DNA of 64,000 bases from Acidobacteriota bacterium (GTDB taxonomy: Bacteria; Acidobacteriota; Vicinamibacteria; Marinacidobacterales; Marinacidobacteraceae). The stretch lies in assembly GCA_022826195.1 (NCBI GenBank), contig JAJDVI010000001.1, positions 1-64,000 on the forward strand, in the 5' to 3' direction. Shown piece after piece: positions 34,422 to 43,098 of this stretch (the first letter of the stretch is position 1; each line of letters opens with the position of its first letter). The position numbers and the translations under genes are program-made. The notes under the pieces were generated by a model. It did not search any database. It saw only the letters and a list, made by a program, of their open reading frames with translations, and was not told the DNA's origin.

Positions 34422-36308
34422 ATGAGTCCGGACGCCGCAGGGGCCCTCCCGGAGGCCGCCTCCGTGCCGGAAGAAACCAGCACGCCGCCCCGGAGCCGCC
34501 TCGCGGTCTTCGAGGACGCGATCTCCGTCGCCGCCCTCGTCCTCATGGCGGCGATCCCGATCACCGAGGCGCTCATCCGTCCGGTCTATCCGACGGGCAT
34601 CCCGGGCTCCTTCATGTGGGTGCAGCACCTGACCCTGTGGGTCGCCTTCCTGGGGGCGGCGGTGGCGTCCCGCCGGGGCGAGCTGCTCTCGCTGAGCGCC
34701 GGCCCGAGCATGGTGTCCGAGGCCTGGAGGCCGCGGCTCCTGTCGCTTTCCGGCGCGGTCGGGGTGGTGGTGTCGGTCGTGCTCTCCTACGCCAGCGTGG
34801 TGCTTACCCGGGCGGAGTGGGACGGCGGCCGGGAACTGGCGCTCGGCGTTCCGGTCTGGGCCGCGGTGGCGGTCATGCCGGTCGGGTTCCTGCTGATCGC
34901 CTGGCGGCTCTGGCGGCGGGTCCCGACCGGCTGGGGCCGCTGGACGGCGGTCCTCGGCCTCGCGATCCCGCTGCTGCTCCACGAGGGGCTCACCGGGTGG
35001 GACCTCACCGGATACGGCATCGAATGGCCGCTGCTCGCCCTCATCCTGATCGCCGCGGCGTTCGGGGCGCCCATCTTCGTGGCGCTCGGCGGCGCCGCCG
35101 CGGTGCTGCTGTGGAGCAACTGGGACCCGGTCTCGGCGATTCCCGCGGAGGCCTACAGCATGGTCACGAAGCCCATGCTGCCGACCATCCCGCTCTTCAC
35201 CCTCGCGGGATACATCCTCGCCGAGGGCGGCGCTCCCAAACGCCTTGTGGTGCTCTTCCGCGGCGTCTTCGGCTGGATGCCGGGCGGGGTTGCGGTGGTG
35301 GCGATCGTGATGTCCGCGTTCTTCACCTGCTTCACCGGGGGCAGCGGCGTGACCATCCTGGCGATGGGCGGGCTGATGTTCCCCCTGCTGCTCGCGGACG
35401 GGCACCGCCCCAAGTTCGCGACCGGCCTGCTGACCGCGGCGGGCTCGCTCGGCCTCCTCATTCCGCCCTCGGTCGCCGTCATCCTCTACGCGATCGTCGC
35501 CGAGGTGGACATCCCGCGGCTGTTCGTGGCCGGACTGGTCCCCTCGGCGCTCCAGATCGTGCTGGTCGCCGGGTTCACCATCGTGGTCACCCGGCGCTTC
35601 GCCGGCCAACGCTTCAAAGGGAGTACGTCGTCCTTCCGGATCGGGGAGGCGGCCAAGGCGCTCTGGACCGCGAAGTGGGAGGCGTCCATCCCCTTCGTGG
35701 TCATCGGCGTGATGCTCGGCGGGATCGCCACGCTCGTGGAGGCCGCCGCCATCACCGTCCTCTACGCCCTGTTCATCGAGTTCGTGGTCCACCGCGAGGG
35801 GAAGACGTTCTCGGATCTGGTCCGCACCGGGGCCAACGCGGTGACCCTGATCGGCGGCGTGCTGCTCATCCTGGGCGCCGCCCTCGGGCTCACGAACTAC
35901 CTCATCTTCGCCGACATCCCGGGGATGGCGATCGACTGGGTGCAGTCGTTCGTGGCCTCCCCGCTCTTCTTCCTGCTGCTGCTGAACATCTTCCTGTTGA
36001 TCGTCGGCTGCCTCATGGACATCTATTCGGCCATCGTGGTCGTGGTGCCCCTGGTCGCGCCGCTCGGGCTCGCTTTCGGCATCGACCCCCTGCACCTCGG
36101 GGTGATCTTCCTGACGAACCTCGAGCTGGGTTACCTGACGCCGCCGGTGGGCATGAACCTGTTCCTCGCCTCCTACCGGTTCAAGCGGCCGCTCGGCGAG
36201 GTGTACCGCGCCTCGGTGCCGTTCCTGCTGATCCGGGCGGGCGCGGTGCTGCTCGTGACCTACATCCCCTATCTGACCCTGGCCCTGCCGGGACTGTTCT
36301 TCGATTAG
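34422..36308 (+). CDS. TRAP transporter permease, fused DctQ-DctM subunits
   Basis: The small (DctQ, about residues 20-180) and large (DctM, about 200-628) membrane subunits are fused in one 628-residue protein. The large part has TLAGYILAEGGAPKRL, AFFTCFTGGSGVTILAMGG, AGSLGLLIPPSVAVILY and TPPVGMNLFLASY motifs of the ion-transporter superfamily. About sixteen membrane segments are seen. The start ATG 34422 lies 41 bases after dctP. Uptake is sodium-driven in characterised relatives. Confidence 0.93.
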   Translation: MSPDAAGALPEAASVPEETSTPPRSRLAVFEDAISVAALVLMAAIPITEALIRPVYPTGIPGSFMWVQHLTLWVAFLGAAVASRRGELLSLSAGPSMVSEAWRPRLLSLSGAVGVVVSVVLSYASVVLTRAEWDGGRELALGVPVWAAVAVMPVGFLLIAWRLWRRVPTGWGRWTAVLGLAIPLLLHEGLTGWDLTGYGIEWPLLALILIAAAFGAPIFVALGGAAAVLLWSNWDPVSAIPAEAYSMVTKPMLPTIPLFTLAGYILAEGGAPKRLVVLFRGVFGWMPGGVAVVAIVMSAFFTCFTGGSGVTILAMGGLMFPLLLADGHRPKFATGLLTAAGSLGLLIPPSVAVILYAIVAEVDIPRLFVAGLVPSALQIVLVAGFTIVVTRRFAGQRFKGSTSSFRIGEAAKALWTAKWEASIPFVVIGVMLGGIATLVEAAAITVLYALFIEFVVHREGKTFSDLVRTGANAVTLIGGVLLILGAALGLTNYLIFADIPGMAIDWVQSFVASPLFFLLLLNIFLLIVGCLMDIYSAIVVVVPLVAPLGLAFGIDPLHLGVIFLTNLELGYLTPPVGMNLFLASYRFKRPLGEVYRASVPFLLIRAGAVLLVTYIPYLTLALPGLFFD

Positions 36309-36328
36309 GGGACCAGCGCGGAGGCAAG

Positions 36329-37588
36329 GTGGACTTCCAGATCGCCGACCGGCAGCGGAAACGCCGCGTCCGGCGCCTGCTCCTGGCCGGCGGCGGCGCC
36401 GCCGCGCTGCTGTTGGTGTTCCTGCTGCTCGGCAGCATCGCTCCCGGCGCGCCCGAAGTGGACCGCTCGGTGGTCTGGACCGGCGTCGTCGAACGGGGCG
36501 AGCTGGTCCGCCAGGTCCGGGGACCGGGCACCCTCCAGGTGCCGCCCGAGCAGATCCGCTGGCTGGCCGCCGAGACCCGCGGGCGGGTCGAGGAACGCCG
36601 CGTGCTTCCCGGGACCCCGGTGGAGGAGGACAGCGTGCTGCTGGTGCTCTCGAATCCCGAACTCGAACAGCAGACCCGGGAGGCCGAGCTCCAGCTTCGC
36701 GCCGAGGAGGCGGAACTCCGGCGGCTGCTCGACCAGACGCGTTCCGACCTGCTGGAGCAGCAGAACGCCGCCGGCCAGCTCGCCGCGTCCTCGGCCCAGG
36801 CGCGCCGCCGCGCCGATGCGGACCGGAAGCTCTTCGAGGCGGGACTGGTCGGGGAGCTGATCCACCGCCGCAGCCAGGTGAGCGCCGAGGAACTGGAAAC
36901 GCGCCACGCCCTCGAGGAAGAACGCCTCTCCATCCTGGCCGACTCCAGCGAGGCGCAGGTCGCCTCCAAGGAAGCGACGGTCGCGCGCTACCGGGCCGTG
37001 CTCGAACTCCGCCGGCGGCAGCTCGCCGCCCTCACGGTGCGGGCCGGACGCGCCGGGACCCTCCTCGAAGTGCCGGTCGAGGTCGGCCAGGAGGTCAGTC
37101 CCGGGGAGAACCTCGCCCGGGTGGCCGATCCGCGGGAACTCAAGGCCGTGCTGCGGATCGCCGAGACGCAGGCCCGCGACGTCGAACCCGGCCAGCCGGC
37201 GCTGGTGGACACCCGGAACGGGGTCGTGGAGGGCGTCGTCTCGCGGGTGGACCCCGCGGTGCGCGAGGGAACGGTGGCCGTGGACATCTCGATCGCGGGC
37301 GAGCTGCCCCGCGGCGCCCGCCCCGACCTCTCGGTGGACGGCACGATCGAACTGGACCGGGTCCCGGACACGCTGCACGTCGGCCGGCCGGCCTACGGCC
37401 AGCCCGGGAGCACCGTGGGGCTCTTCCGGATCGCCTCCGACGGCGAGACCGCGGAGCGGGTGCCGGTCGCACTCGGCCGGGGCTCGGTGAACCGCATCGA
37501 GGTGCTGAACGGGCTCGCCGAGGGCGACGAGATCATCCTCTCCGACACCTCGGCCTGGGACTCCTGGGACCGCGTCCGGTTGCGGTAG
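36329..37588 (+). CDS. HlyD/MacA-type periplasmic adaptor subunit
   Basis: This is a membrane-fusion protein of an efflux system. The 419-residue protein has one N-terminal membrane anchor (about 20-38), a biotinyl-lipoyl-like half (GRVEERRVLPGTPVEEDSVL), a long coiled-coil hairpin (about 108-235, rich in Glu/Leu/Arg), the second lipoyl half (AGTLLEVPVEVGQEV) and beta-barrel and membrane-proximal domains. It starts with GTG 36329 after GGAGG, 20 bases downstream of the TRAP permease. No ABC or RND pump lies next to it. It is an orphan here, and its TRAP operon position is unusual. Confidence 0.88.
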   Translation: MDFQIADRQRKRRVRRLLLAGGGAAALLLVFLLLGSIAPGAPEVDRSVVWTGVVERGELVRQVRGPGTLQVPPEQIRWLAAETRGRVEERRVLPGTPVEEDSVLLVLSNPELEQQTREAELQLRAEEAELRRLLDQTRSDLLEQQNAAGQLAASSAQARRRADADRKLFEAGLVGELIHRRSQVSAEELETRHALEEERLSILADSSEAQVASKEATVARYRAVLELRRRQLAALTVRAGRAGTLLEVPVEVGQEVSPGENLARVADPRELKAVLRIAETQARDVEPGQPALVDTRNGVVEGVVSRVDPAVREGTVAVDISIAGELPRGARPDLSVDGTIELDRVPDTLHVGRPAYGQPGSTVGLFRIASDGETAERVPVALGRGSVNRIEVLNGLAEGDEIILSDTSAWDSWDRVRLR

Positions 37589-37591
37589 GGA
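37567..37591 (+). repeat. 25-bp direct repeat, left copy (3' end of adaptor gene)
   Basis: The adaptor gene ends in a 25-base segment (ACCGCGTCCGGTTGCGGTAGG region) that recurs at 37872-37896 with three differences. In both places it encodes DRVRLR or its equivalent plus the TAG stop. Confidence 0.5.
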
Positions 37592-37648
37592 TCTGCGAGG
37601 GCCGACGTGTAGGACGACGGTGACCACAAACTGCTGTAGCCTGCCATC

Positions 37649-37894
37649 ATGATCCGCACGCAGGTCCGTCTCTCCGACGCGGAACATGAAGCCGCCAAAC
37701 GCGAGGCGGCGCGCCTCGGGATTTCGCTGGCGGAGTTGGTTCGCCGCTCGCTGCGCGCCCTGATCCCTTGCGGCGACACCAGGCCCTGGATGCGGTTCGC
37801 CGGCATGGTCGCGACCGGCGATCCCCGCTCCAGCACGCGCATCGACGAGGAGGTGTACCGGGGGCAGCCCCGGGACCGGGTCCGACTGCGGTAG
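37649..37894 (+). CDS. Ribbon-helix-helix (CopG/VapB-like) protein without partner
   Basis: This 81-residue protein has an N-terminal ribbon-helix-helix DNA-binding domain (IRTQVRLSDAEHEAAKREA then ISLAELVRRSLRAL), typical of VapB-type antitoxins. The C-terminal part (STRIDEEVYRG) looks like an antitoxin tail. Its last residues (DRVRLR) copy the end of the upstream adaptor. No PIN toxin follows; instead the 190-bp repeat begins 38 bases later. It is probably a remnant of a toxin-antitoxin pair that lost its toxin, or a lone regulator. Confidence 0.7.
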   Translation: MIRTQVRLSDAEHEAAKREAARLGISLAELVRRSLRALIPCGDTRPWMRFAGMVATGDPRSSTRIDEEVYRGQPRDRVRLR

Positions 37895-37896
37895 GG
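37872..37896 (+). repeat. 25-bp direct repeat, right copy
   Basis: This is the second copy of the 37567-37591 segment (22 of 25 identical). The two bracket the ribbon-helix-helix gene, about 305 bases apart, in the manner of a duplicated insertion target. Confidence 0.45.
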
Positions 37897-37932
37897 GACC
37901 GCCGCCTCTGGCCGGAATCGCGGCCTAACGGT

Positions 37933-38123
37933 TTGGAACGCCGGCTTCAGCCGGCACAGCGGCCCGCAGGGCCGCGGACGGTTCGTCGCTAACCCGAGTG
38001 GACGGACGCCCAGCCGCGCCATCCCGGCGAATGACGTCCGTGTTGCCGCCCGCCTGCGGCGGGCTGTGCCGGCTGAAGCCGGCGTTCCAAGCGGTCCCGG
38101 CCACCCTCGGCCTCAGCATCCCC
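37933..38123 (-). repeat. About 190-bp repeat, copy 2 (inverted relative to copy 1 at 25697-25886)
   Basis: This has the same hairpin-core-hairpin order as copy 1, read on the opposite strand, ending in CCTCAGCATCCCC, the complement of the GGGGATGCTGAGG that starts copy 1. It fills most of the gene-free stretch 37895-38172. Confidence 0.85.
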
Positions 38124-38172
38124 ACCCGCACCTTCATGCCCGGCGGGGTGTGCCGCCTGAGCCAAACGCGGG

Positions 38173-38793
38173 TCACGGCCGGGTGAGCGAGAGCGCGATG
38201 CGCTCGCCAACCCAGTCGGCGAGTTGCCGGTCCTCGGCCTCTTCCAGGTCCGGCGATCCCAGCAGGAAGCGCTCGGCAAACACATGGGGCGGGTCCGAGT
38301 CCCGTACCAGGAGGATGTCCAGGCGGATCTCCTCGCCGCCGCCGCGGGCCTCGCGGGGGAGTGTCCAGGACGAACCCGGGCCGAGCGGCTCCCCCGGGCC
38401 CGATTCGAGGCTTCCCGCGAGCACGTAGTCCGCGCCCAGACGGGCGGCGATGCCGACGAGTCCCTCCTCACGCTCCCGCGGGCCGAACGCCGGACGGAGC
38501 CGCCGCGGCGAGAGTTCGAAGATGCCGCCCGGATCCCGTTCGAGGCGCGCCCGCACCGCGTCGGTCAGTTGTCGCGCCAGGGGGGTGAACTCGCCCCGGC
38601 CGGTGCGGTTGTCGAAGTCCGGGATCAGCAGGACCGGCCGGTCCACCGGGTCCGGCCGCCGGATGGCCGTCGGCTTCCCGGCGGCCGCGAGGAGGCCGAG
38701 CCCGGTCGCGAGCGCGAGGATCCCCGCCACCACGAAGGACCCTCTCGGTACTTTGCCGCTCACCTTGCCCCCGGACGCTACCGCAGCGATCAT
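38173..38793 (-). CDS. TolB-like N-terminal domain lipoprotein/membrane protein
   Basis: This 206-residue protein has one N-terminal membrane segment (about 20-38) followed by a compact alpha/beta domain of the TolB-like or CsgG-like kind: VLLIPDFDNRTGRGEFTPLARQLTDAVRARL, then ADYVLAGSLES. Such domains occur in cell-envelope proteins. It starts at ATG 38791-38793, with GGAGGA unusually close; an in-frame GTG at 38763 is possible. It is divergent from etfB. I assign no specific role. Confidence 0.65.
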   Translation of the reverse strand: MIAAVASGGKVSGKVPRGSFVVAGILALATGLGLLAAAGKPTAIRRPDPVDRPVLLIPDFDNRTGRGEFTPLARQLTDAVRARLERDPGGIFELSPRRLRPAFGPREREEGLVGIAARLGADYVLAGSLESGPGEPLGPGSSWTLPREARGGGEEIRLDILLVRDSDPPHVFAERFLLGSPDLEEAEDRQLADWVGERIALSLTRP

Positions 38794-38807
38794 TCCTCCC
38801 GAATTCC

Positions 38808-39587
38808 ATGAACGCCGTCGCCCTCGTCAAGCAGGTCCCCGACCGGAACTCGGCGTTTCGCCCGGCGGGTGACTGGATCGACGAGTCCAGCCTCGGGTAC
38901 GGCATCAACGACTACGACCGGTACGCCGTCGAGGCGGCCCTGGCGCTGAAGGAGGCGGGACACGCCGCGGAGACCGTGGCGGTGACCGCCGGCCCGGCGG
39001 ACGCCGGCCAGGTGCTGCGAAGCTGCCTGGCGATGGGAGTGGACCGCGGGGTGCACCTGATCACCGACCGCGCCCACCTCGCCGATCCCTTCTTCGTGGC
39101 GCGGGCGCTCGCGGACGCCGTTTCCGGGCTCGACGCCGGGGTGGTGCTCGCCGGCCTCCTCGCCGAGGACAGCGGCCACGGACAGGTGGGCGGACTGGTC
39201 GCGGGCCTGCTCGGCTTCTCGTTCGCCTCCGCCGCCACCGGACTGCACTTCCGGGAGGGGCGCCTCGAGGTGCACCGCGAACTCGAAGGCGGCCGGATCG
39301 CCGTCGTGGAACTGCGCCTGCCGGCGGTGGTGGCCGTCCAGACCGGCATCAACACCCCGCGCTACGCGAGTCTCCGCGGCATCATGGCCTCGCGGCGCAA
39401 GCCGGTGGAGCGCGTCGAACTCTCCCCTCCGGCCGGCGGCGGCGGGCTCCGCCGGCTGACGCTCAGCAGGCCCGAGCGGGGCGCGAGCGCCGAGATCCTC
39501 CCGGGTTCTCCCGAGGAGGCCGCGGCGGCGCTCGTTCCCCGGATGCGGGCCGGCGCCGGGATCACCTTTCCGGGAGACGCCGCATGA
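38808..39587 (+). CDS. etfB: Electron transfer flavoprotein beta subunit
   Basis: The beta subunit of ETF binds AMP and shuttles electrons from acyl-CoA and other dehydrogenases. The 259-residue protein shows the MNAVALVKQVPD start, INDYDRYAVEAAL, VLAGLLAEDSGHGQVGGLVAGLLG and PRYASLRGIMASRRKP, in family order. It is coupled to etfA by an ATGA overlap. No ETF-quinone oxidoreductase gene is nearby. Confidence 0.94.
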   Translation: MNAVALVKQVPDRNSAFRPAGDWIDESSLGYGINDYDRYAVEAALALKEAGHAAETVAVTAGPADAGQVLRSCLAMGVDRGVHLITDRAHLADPFFVARALADAVSGLDAGVVLAGLLAEDSGHGQVGGLVAGLLGFSFASAATGLHFREGRLEVHRELEGGRIAVVELRLPAVVAVQTGINTPRYASLRGIMASRRKPVERVELSPPAGGGGLRRLTLSRPERGASAEILPGSPEEAAAALVPRMRAGAGITFPGDAA

Positions 39588-40555
39588 GCCGCCGGGTGCT
39601 GATCCTCGCGGAGCGGAGCGAAACCGGCATCACGGACGCGAGCTACGAACTGCTCGAGTTCGCCTCCCGGCTCGCCGGCGGGCCGGAGGGGGTGAGCGCC
39701 GTCCTGCCGGTCGGTGACGCCAGCGAGGCCGAAGGGCTGCGCGAAGTCCTGCCGGCGGGAGAACTCCTGCTGGTGGAAGGGCCGGCGCTCGCGGCCCCGA
39801 CTGCGGACGGGACCGCCGCCGCGGTGCTGCACGCCCGGGAGGCCAGCGGCGCCGAGTGCGTCCTCCTGCCCCACGACCCGACCGGCTGGGACGTCGCGCC
39901 GCTGGTCGCGGCGCGGCTGGGAACCGCCGCCGCCACCGCCGTGTCGGCGCTTTCCTGGCGCGGGGACGGACTCGTCGCGAGGCGTTCCGCCTTTCTCGGG
40001 AAGTTCGTCCAGGAGGTGGAGGCGCCCGGCCTCCCCGCGGTGGCGACGGTGGAACGCGGGGCCTTCCCGGCCCGGGAACCGGGGCCGGCGCTCTCGGTGC
40101 GCATCCTCCCCTCCCCCGTGGGCCCCGGCGATCTGCGTTCGCGCCTCGTCGAGGTCCGGGAGGCGGGCGCTGGCGGGGTGGACCTGACGGCGGCGGACGT
40201 GGTGGTGGCGGCCGGCCGCGGCCTCGGCGGTCCCGAGAACCTCGACATCGTGCGCGAACTCGCGGCGGCGCTCGGCGGCGTGGTCGGGGCTTCCCGGGCG
40301 GTGACCGACGCCGGCTGGCTTCCCCACGAACTCCAGATCGGCTCGAGCGGCGCCACCGTGTCGCCGAAGCTCTACGTCGCCTGCGCCATCTCCGGCGCCA
40401 TCCAGCACCTCGTGGGCATGCGCGGCTCCCGCTTCGTGGTGGCCATCAACAAGGACCCCGACGCCCCCATCTTCGGCGCGGCCGACGTGGGGATCGTCGG
40501 TGACGCGCTGGAGGTGATTCCGCTGGTCACCAAGGCCGTCCGGGACAGCGGTTAG
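39584..40555 (+). CDS. etfA: Electron transfer flavoprotein alpha subunit
   Basis: This subunit binds FAD. The 323-residue protein has the N-terminal Rossmann-like part, [12 protein letters not shown] and the C-terminal FAD domain with [51 protein letters not shown] and [20 protein letters not shown]. Length and motifs are normal. It pairs with EtfB and depends on partners encoded elsewhere. Confidence 0.95.
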   Translation: MSRRVLILAERSETGITDASYELLEFASRLAGGPEGVSAVLPVGDASEAEGLREVLPAGELLLVEGPALAAPTADGTAAAVLHAREASGAECVLLPHDPTGWDVAPLVAARLGTAAATAVSALSWRGDGLVARRSAFLGKFVQEVEAPGLPAVATVERGAFPAREPGPALSVRILPSPVGPGDLRSRLVEVREAGAGGVDLTAADVVVAAGRGLGGPENLDIVRELAAALGGVVGASRAVTDAGWLPHELQIGSSGATVSPKLYVACAISGAIQHLVGMRGSRFVVAINKDPDAPIFGAADVGIVGDALEVIPLVTKAVRDSG

Positions 40556-40570
40556 GGGCTGGGATCTCGC

Positions 40571-40975
40571 TCAGAAGTCGGGAATCCGCTCGATCCCGGT
40601 AGCGACGTCAAAACCGCGATCGAACGAGAGGATCCGGGAAACGCCGCGACTCTCCATGACGGCGAGATGCACCGCGTCGCGGGAGGAGATTTCCGGGAAC
40701 GAGACGAGCAGTTCGCCAGCTCGCAGCGTGTCGTTCAGGGTCACCGGAAAGATCTCCCCCTCGGTCAGTTCCAACAGCAACCGGATCGCCGGTTGGACGA
40801 ATTCACGGCGACCGATCGCGTGATACCGGTGCAGGATTTCCTGGACAACCTCGGCGCTGCTCACCAGCGGTTCGGTCTGCCGCACAAGCTCCGCCAGGGC
40901 GCGCACGGCATCTTCCCGGCGGGGATGTTCTTTCCCGACGAGGTACATCGGGACGTTCGAGTCAACGAAGGTCAA
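40571..40975 (-). CDS. VapC-type PIN-domain toxin ribonuclease
   Basis: This 134-residue PIN nuclease has the acidic catalytic set: DSN near residue 5 (FVDSNVPMYLVG), Glu in VVQEILHRY near 46, Asp in SRDAVHLAVM near 99 and Asp in FDRGFD near 119. Characterised homologues cleave tRNA or rRNA. Its start (ATG 40973-40975) overlaps the stop of the upstream antitoxin by four bases, the standard order for VapBC modules. It converges on etfA. Confidence 0.88.
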   Translation of the reverse strand: MTFVDSNVPMYLVGKEHPRREDAVRALAELVRQTEPLVSSAEVVQEILHRYHAIGRREFVQPAIRLLLELTEGEIFPVTLNDTLRAGELLVSFPEISSRDAVHLAVMESRGVSRILSFDRGFDVATGIERIPDF

Positions 40976-41223
40976 TCGGCAAGGCGTCCGGCCTCGATCT
41001 CGGCAAGCATCTGTTCCGGGTCCGCAGTCGGGGCTTTCCAGTTCGCCGCAGCTTCGATCGCCTGCAGCTTTCGCTCAATCCGTTCGGCCGACGCCGCCTG
41101 ACGGGCAGCGCGGAGCGTGCGGCGAACCCATTCGGAAAGGCGCAGTCCCTCGGCGCGAGCAGTCTGGTGAAAACCGTCGAGTTCTTCGTCTGACATGACC
41201 ACTTGCAGCCGCTTCATACTCAT
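40972..41223 (-). CDS. VapB-type ribbon-helix-helix antitoxin
   Basis: This antitoxin for the PIN toxin is up to 83 residues, with MKRLQVVMSDEELDGFHQTARAEGLRL forming a ribbon-helix-helix domain split here by the WVRRTLR helix; the acidic tail (TADPEQMLAEIEAG) would neutralise the toxin. ATG at 41215-41217 (MKRLQV) is the likelier start, because antitoxins of this type usually begin MKR. The ATG at 41221-41223 lies inside a promoter-like palindrome. Confidence 0.85.
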   Translation of the reverse strand: MSMKRLQVVMSDEELDGFHQTARAEGLRLSEWVRRTLRAARQAASAERIERKLQAIEAAANWKAPTADPEQMLAEIEAGRLAD

Positions 41224-41232
41224 TGAGTATAG
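41216..41232 (-). promoter_or_regulatory. Operator/-10 box of the vapBC module
   Basis: On the minus strand ATACTCAATGAGTAT is a perfect 7-bp inverted repeat with one central base, overlapping TATACT (41227-41232), a near-consensus -10 box. TTGAAT or CTTTGA lies 15-17 bases upstream. The expected start point falls at about 41220, making a leaderless mRNA beginning near ATG 41217 plausible. Autoregulation by the ribbon-helix-helix protein is inferred. Confidence 0.5.
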
Positions 41233-41289
41233 CAGCAGTATGCCTCATTCAAAGGAATGCGCTGACGGAGCGCCCGCCCGGGAACTCGT

Positions 41290-42678
41290 CTAAACCATCG
41301 CGTCAGGCCGGACCCACTCGTCGAACTGCTCGGCGGTGAGGAGGCCGAGGGCGAGCGCCGCTTCCTTGAGCGAGGTTCCGTCGGCGTAGGCCTTCTTGGC
41401 GATCTTCGCCGCGTTGTCGTAGCCGATGTGGGGGTTCAGCGCGGTGACGAGCATCAGCGAGCGCTCGAGGTTCTCGCGCAGGCGCCCCTCGTTCGGCTCG
41501 ATGCCGATCGCGCAGCGCTCCCGGAAGCTGTCGCAGCCGTCCGCGACGAGGCGGGCGCTTCCGAGGAAGTTGTGGGCGATCAGCGGCTTCATGACGTTCA
41601 GCTCGAAGTTGCCGCCCGCCCCGCCGACTCCGATGGCCACGTCGTTCCCGAGGACCTGGGCGGTCGCCATCAGGAGCGCCTCGGACTGGGTCGGGTTCAC
41701 CTTGCCCGGCATGATGGAGCTGCCCGGTTCGTTCGCCGGAATCCGGATCTCCCCGATGCCGGAGCGGGGGCCGGAGGCCAGCCAGCGGATGTCGTTCGCG
41801 ATCTTGTGGAGGGACACCGCCACCGTCTTCAGCGCCCCGTGGGCGGCTACCAGCGCGTCCTTCGAGGCGAGCGCCTCGAACTTGTTCGGGGCGGTCACGA
41901 ACTCGCAGCCGGTGAGGCGGGTCAGCCAGGTCGCGGCCCGCGCCCCCATCTCGGGGTGGGCGTTCAGGCCGGTCCCCACCGCGGTGCCCCCGAGCGCCAG
42001 TTCGCGCAGGTGGGGGAGCGACGCCTCGATGCGGGCGGCGCCGTGGTCGAGTTGGGCGGCGTAACCCGAGAACTCCTGGCCGAGCGTGAGCGGCGTGGCG
42101 TCCTGGAGATGGGTGCGCCCGATCTTCACGACCGACTGGAAGGCCTCCGCCCGTTCGGCGAGCGACGCGGCGAGCGCCCGCACCGCCGGGAGGACGCGCT
42201 CCTCAAGGGCCAGCACCGCCGCCACGTGCATCGCGGTGGGGAACACGTCGTTCGAGGACTGCCCCCGGTTCACGTCATCGTTCGGGTGGATCAGCCGCCC
42301 TTCGCCGCGTGGCCCGCCGAGGATCTCGCTGGCGCGATTCGCGAGCACCTCGTTCATGTTCATGTTGGACTGGGTGCCGCTGCCCGTCTGCCAGACGAGG
42401 AGGGGGAACTCGTCCGGATGCTCGCCGGCGAGCACCTCGTCCGCCGCCGCCGCGATGGCGTCGGCCTTTTCCTCGGAGATCAGGCCGAGGTCCCGGTTCA
42501 CAAGCGCCGCCGCCTTCTTGACGAGCGCCAGCGCGGCGACGATTTCCCGGGGCATCCGCTCCCCGGAGATCCGGAAGTTCTGCCGGGAGCGCTCGGTCTG
42601 CGCCCCGTAGAGCCGCTCGGCGGGAACGGCCACGTCGCCCAGGGTGTCCTTTTCGATTCGGGTGTTCGGCTCGCTCAA
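41290..42678 (-). CDS. fumC: Class II fumarate hydratase
   Basis: This is the iron-independent fumarase of the TCA cycle. From TTG 42676-42678, six bases after AAGGAG, it is 462 residues and starts in the family manner ([18 protein letters not shown]). Signatures include [44 protein letters not shown] and the fumarase/aspartase loop [15 protein letters not shown] near residue 318. The frame is open further upstream but there is no plausible protein there. It lies downstream of, and divergent from, the FitAB genes. Confidence 0.95.
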   Translation of the reverse strand: MSEPNTRIEKDTLGDVAVPAERLYGAQTERSRQNFRISGERMPREIVAALALVKKAAALVNRDLGLISEEKADAIAAAADEVLAGEHPDEFPLLVWQTGSGTQSNMNMNEVLANRASEILGGPRGEGRLIHPNDDVNRGQSSNDVFPTAMHVAAVLALEERVLPAVRALAASLAERAEAFQSVVKIGRTHLQDATPLTLGQEFSGYAAQLDHGAARIEASLPHLRELALGGTAVGTGLNAHPEMGARAATWLTRLTGCEFVTAPNKFEALASKDALVAAHGALKTVAVSLHKIANDIRWLASGPRSGIGEIRIPANEPGSSIMPGKVNPTQSEALLMATAQVLGNDVAIGVGGAGGNFELNVMKPLIAHNFLGSARLVADGCDSFRERCAIGIEPNEGRLRENLERSLMLVTALNPHIGYDNAAKIAKKAYADGTSLKEAALALGLLTAEQFDEWVRPDAMV

Positions 42679-42774
42679 CGGATTCTCCTTGGATGGGATG
42701 GTCGTGTGCGCTGGAATCGTACTGCGGGGGATGCCGGCGGAAGCGGGAATCCGCGTCGTCCACGCCGGGCTCGG

Positions 42775-42796
42775 TGCTAGCACTCGTGTGCTAGCA
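42775..42796. promoter_or_regulatory. Perfect inverted repeat upstream of fitA, likely operator
   Basis: TGCTAGCAC and GTGCTAGCA form a perfect 9-bp inverted repeat with a 4-base spacer, 30 bases before the fitA start. Neisseria FitAB binds an inverted repeat containing TGCTATCA, so autoregulation of fitAB is likely here. Confidence 0.6.
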
Positions 42797-42825
42797 TTCC
42801 TCTCTTTCCTCCAGGAGGTGCGACC

Positions 42826-43098
42826 ATGGGTTCTGCCATCACCGTCCGCGGCCTGAACGAGGCCGAGAAGATCTGGCTCAAGGCGGAGGCGAAAGACGCC
42901 GGGATCTCCATGGAGGAGTTCGTGCGCCGGATGATCCGCAGGCAGCGCGAGGAGAGCACTCGCGGGGAAAGCGTGGCCGATATCTGTCGGCGGTATTTCG
43001 GTCCGGAGCACGGGGTTGAGCTGCCTCCCCGCGGCCAATACGGCTATCGACCCCTGGAGTTTCCGGAGGACGAGTTCCCGCTCGACGACGAGAAATGA
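42826..43098 (+). CDS. fitA: FitA-like ribbon-helix-helix antitoxin
   Basis: This 90-residue antitoxin has an N-terminal ribbon-helix-helix domain ([30 protein letters not shown]), as in FitA/VapB-like plasmid-stability proteins, and an acidic tail ([13 protein letters not shown]) that would occupy the toxin active site. The start is ATG 42826 after AGGAGG. Its stop overlaps the next gene's ATG. Confidence 0.85.
   Translation: MGSAITVRGLNEAEKIWLKAEAKDAGISMEEFVRRMIRRQREESTRGESVADICRRYFGPEHGVELPPRGQYGYRPLEFPEDEFPLDDEK

Noticed and set aside
34026-36095. Long acidic, His/Gln-rich frame opposite the TRAP permease
   Set aside because: It is the mirror of the hydrophobic permease codons; no start signal or domain.
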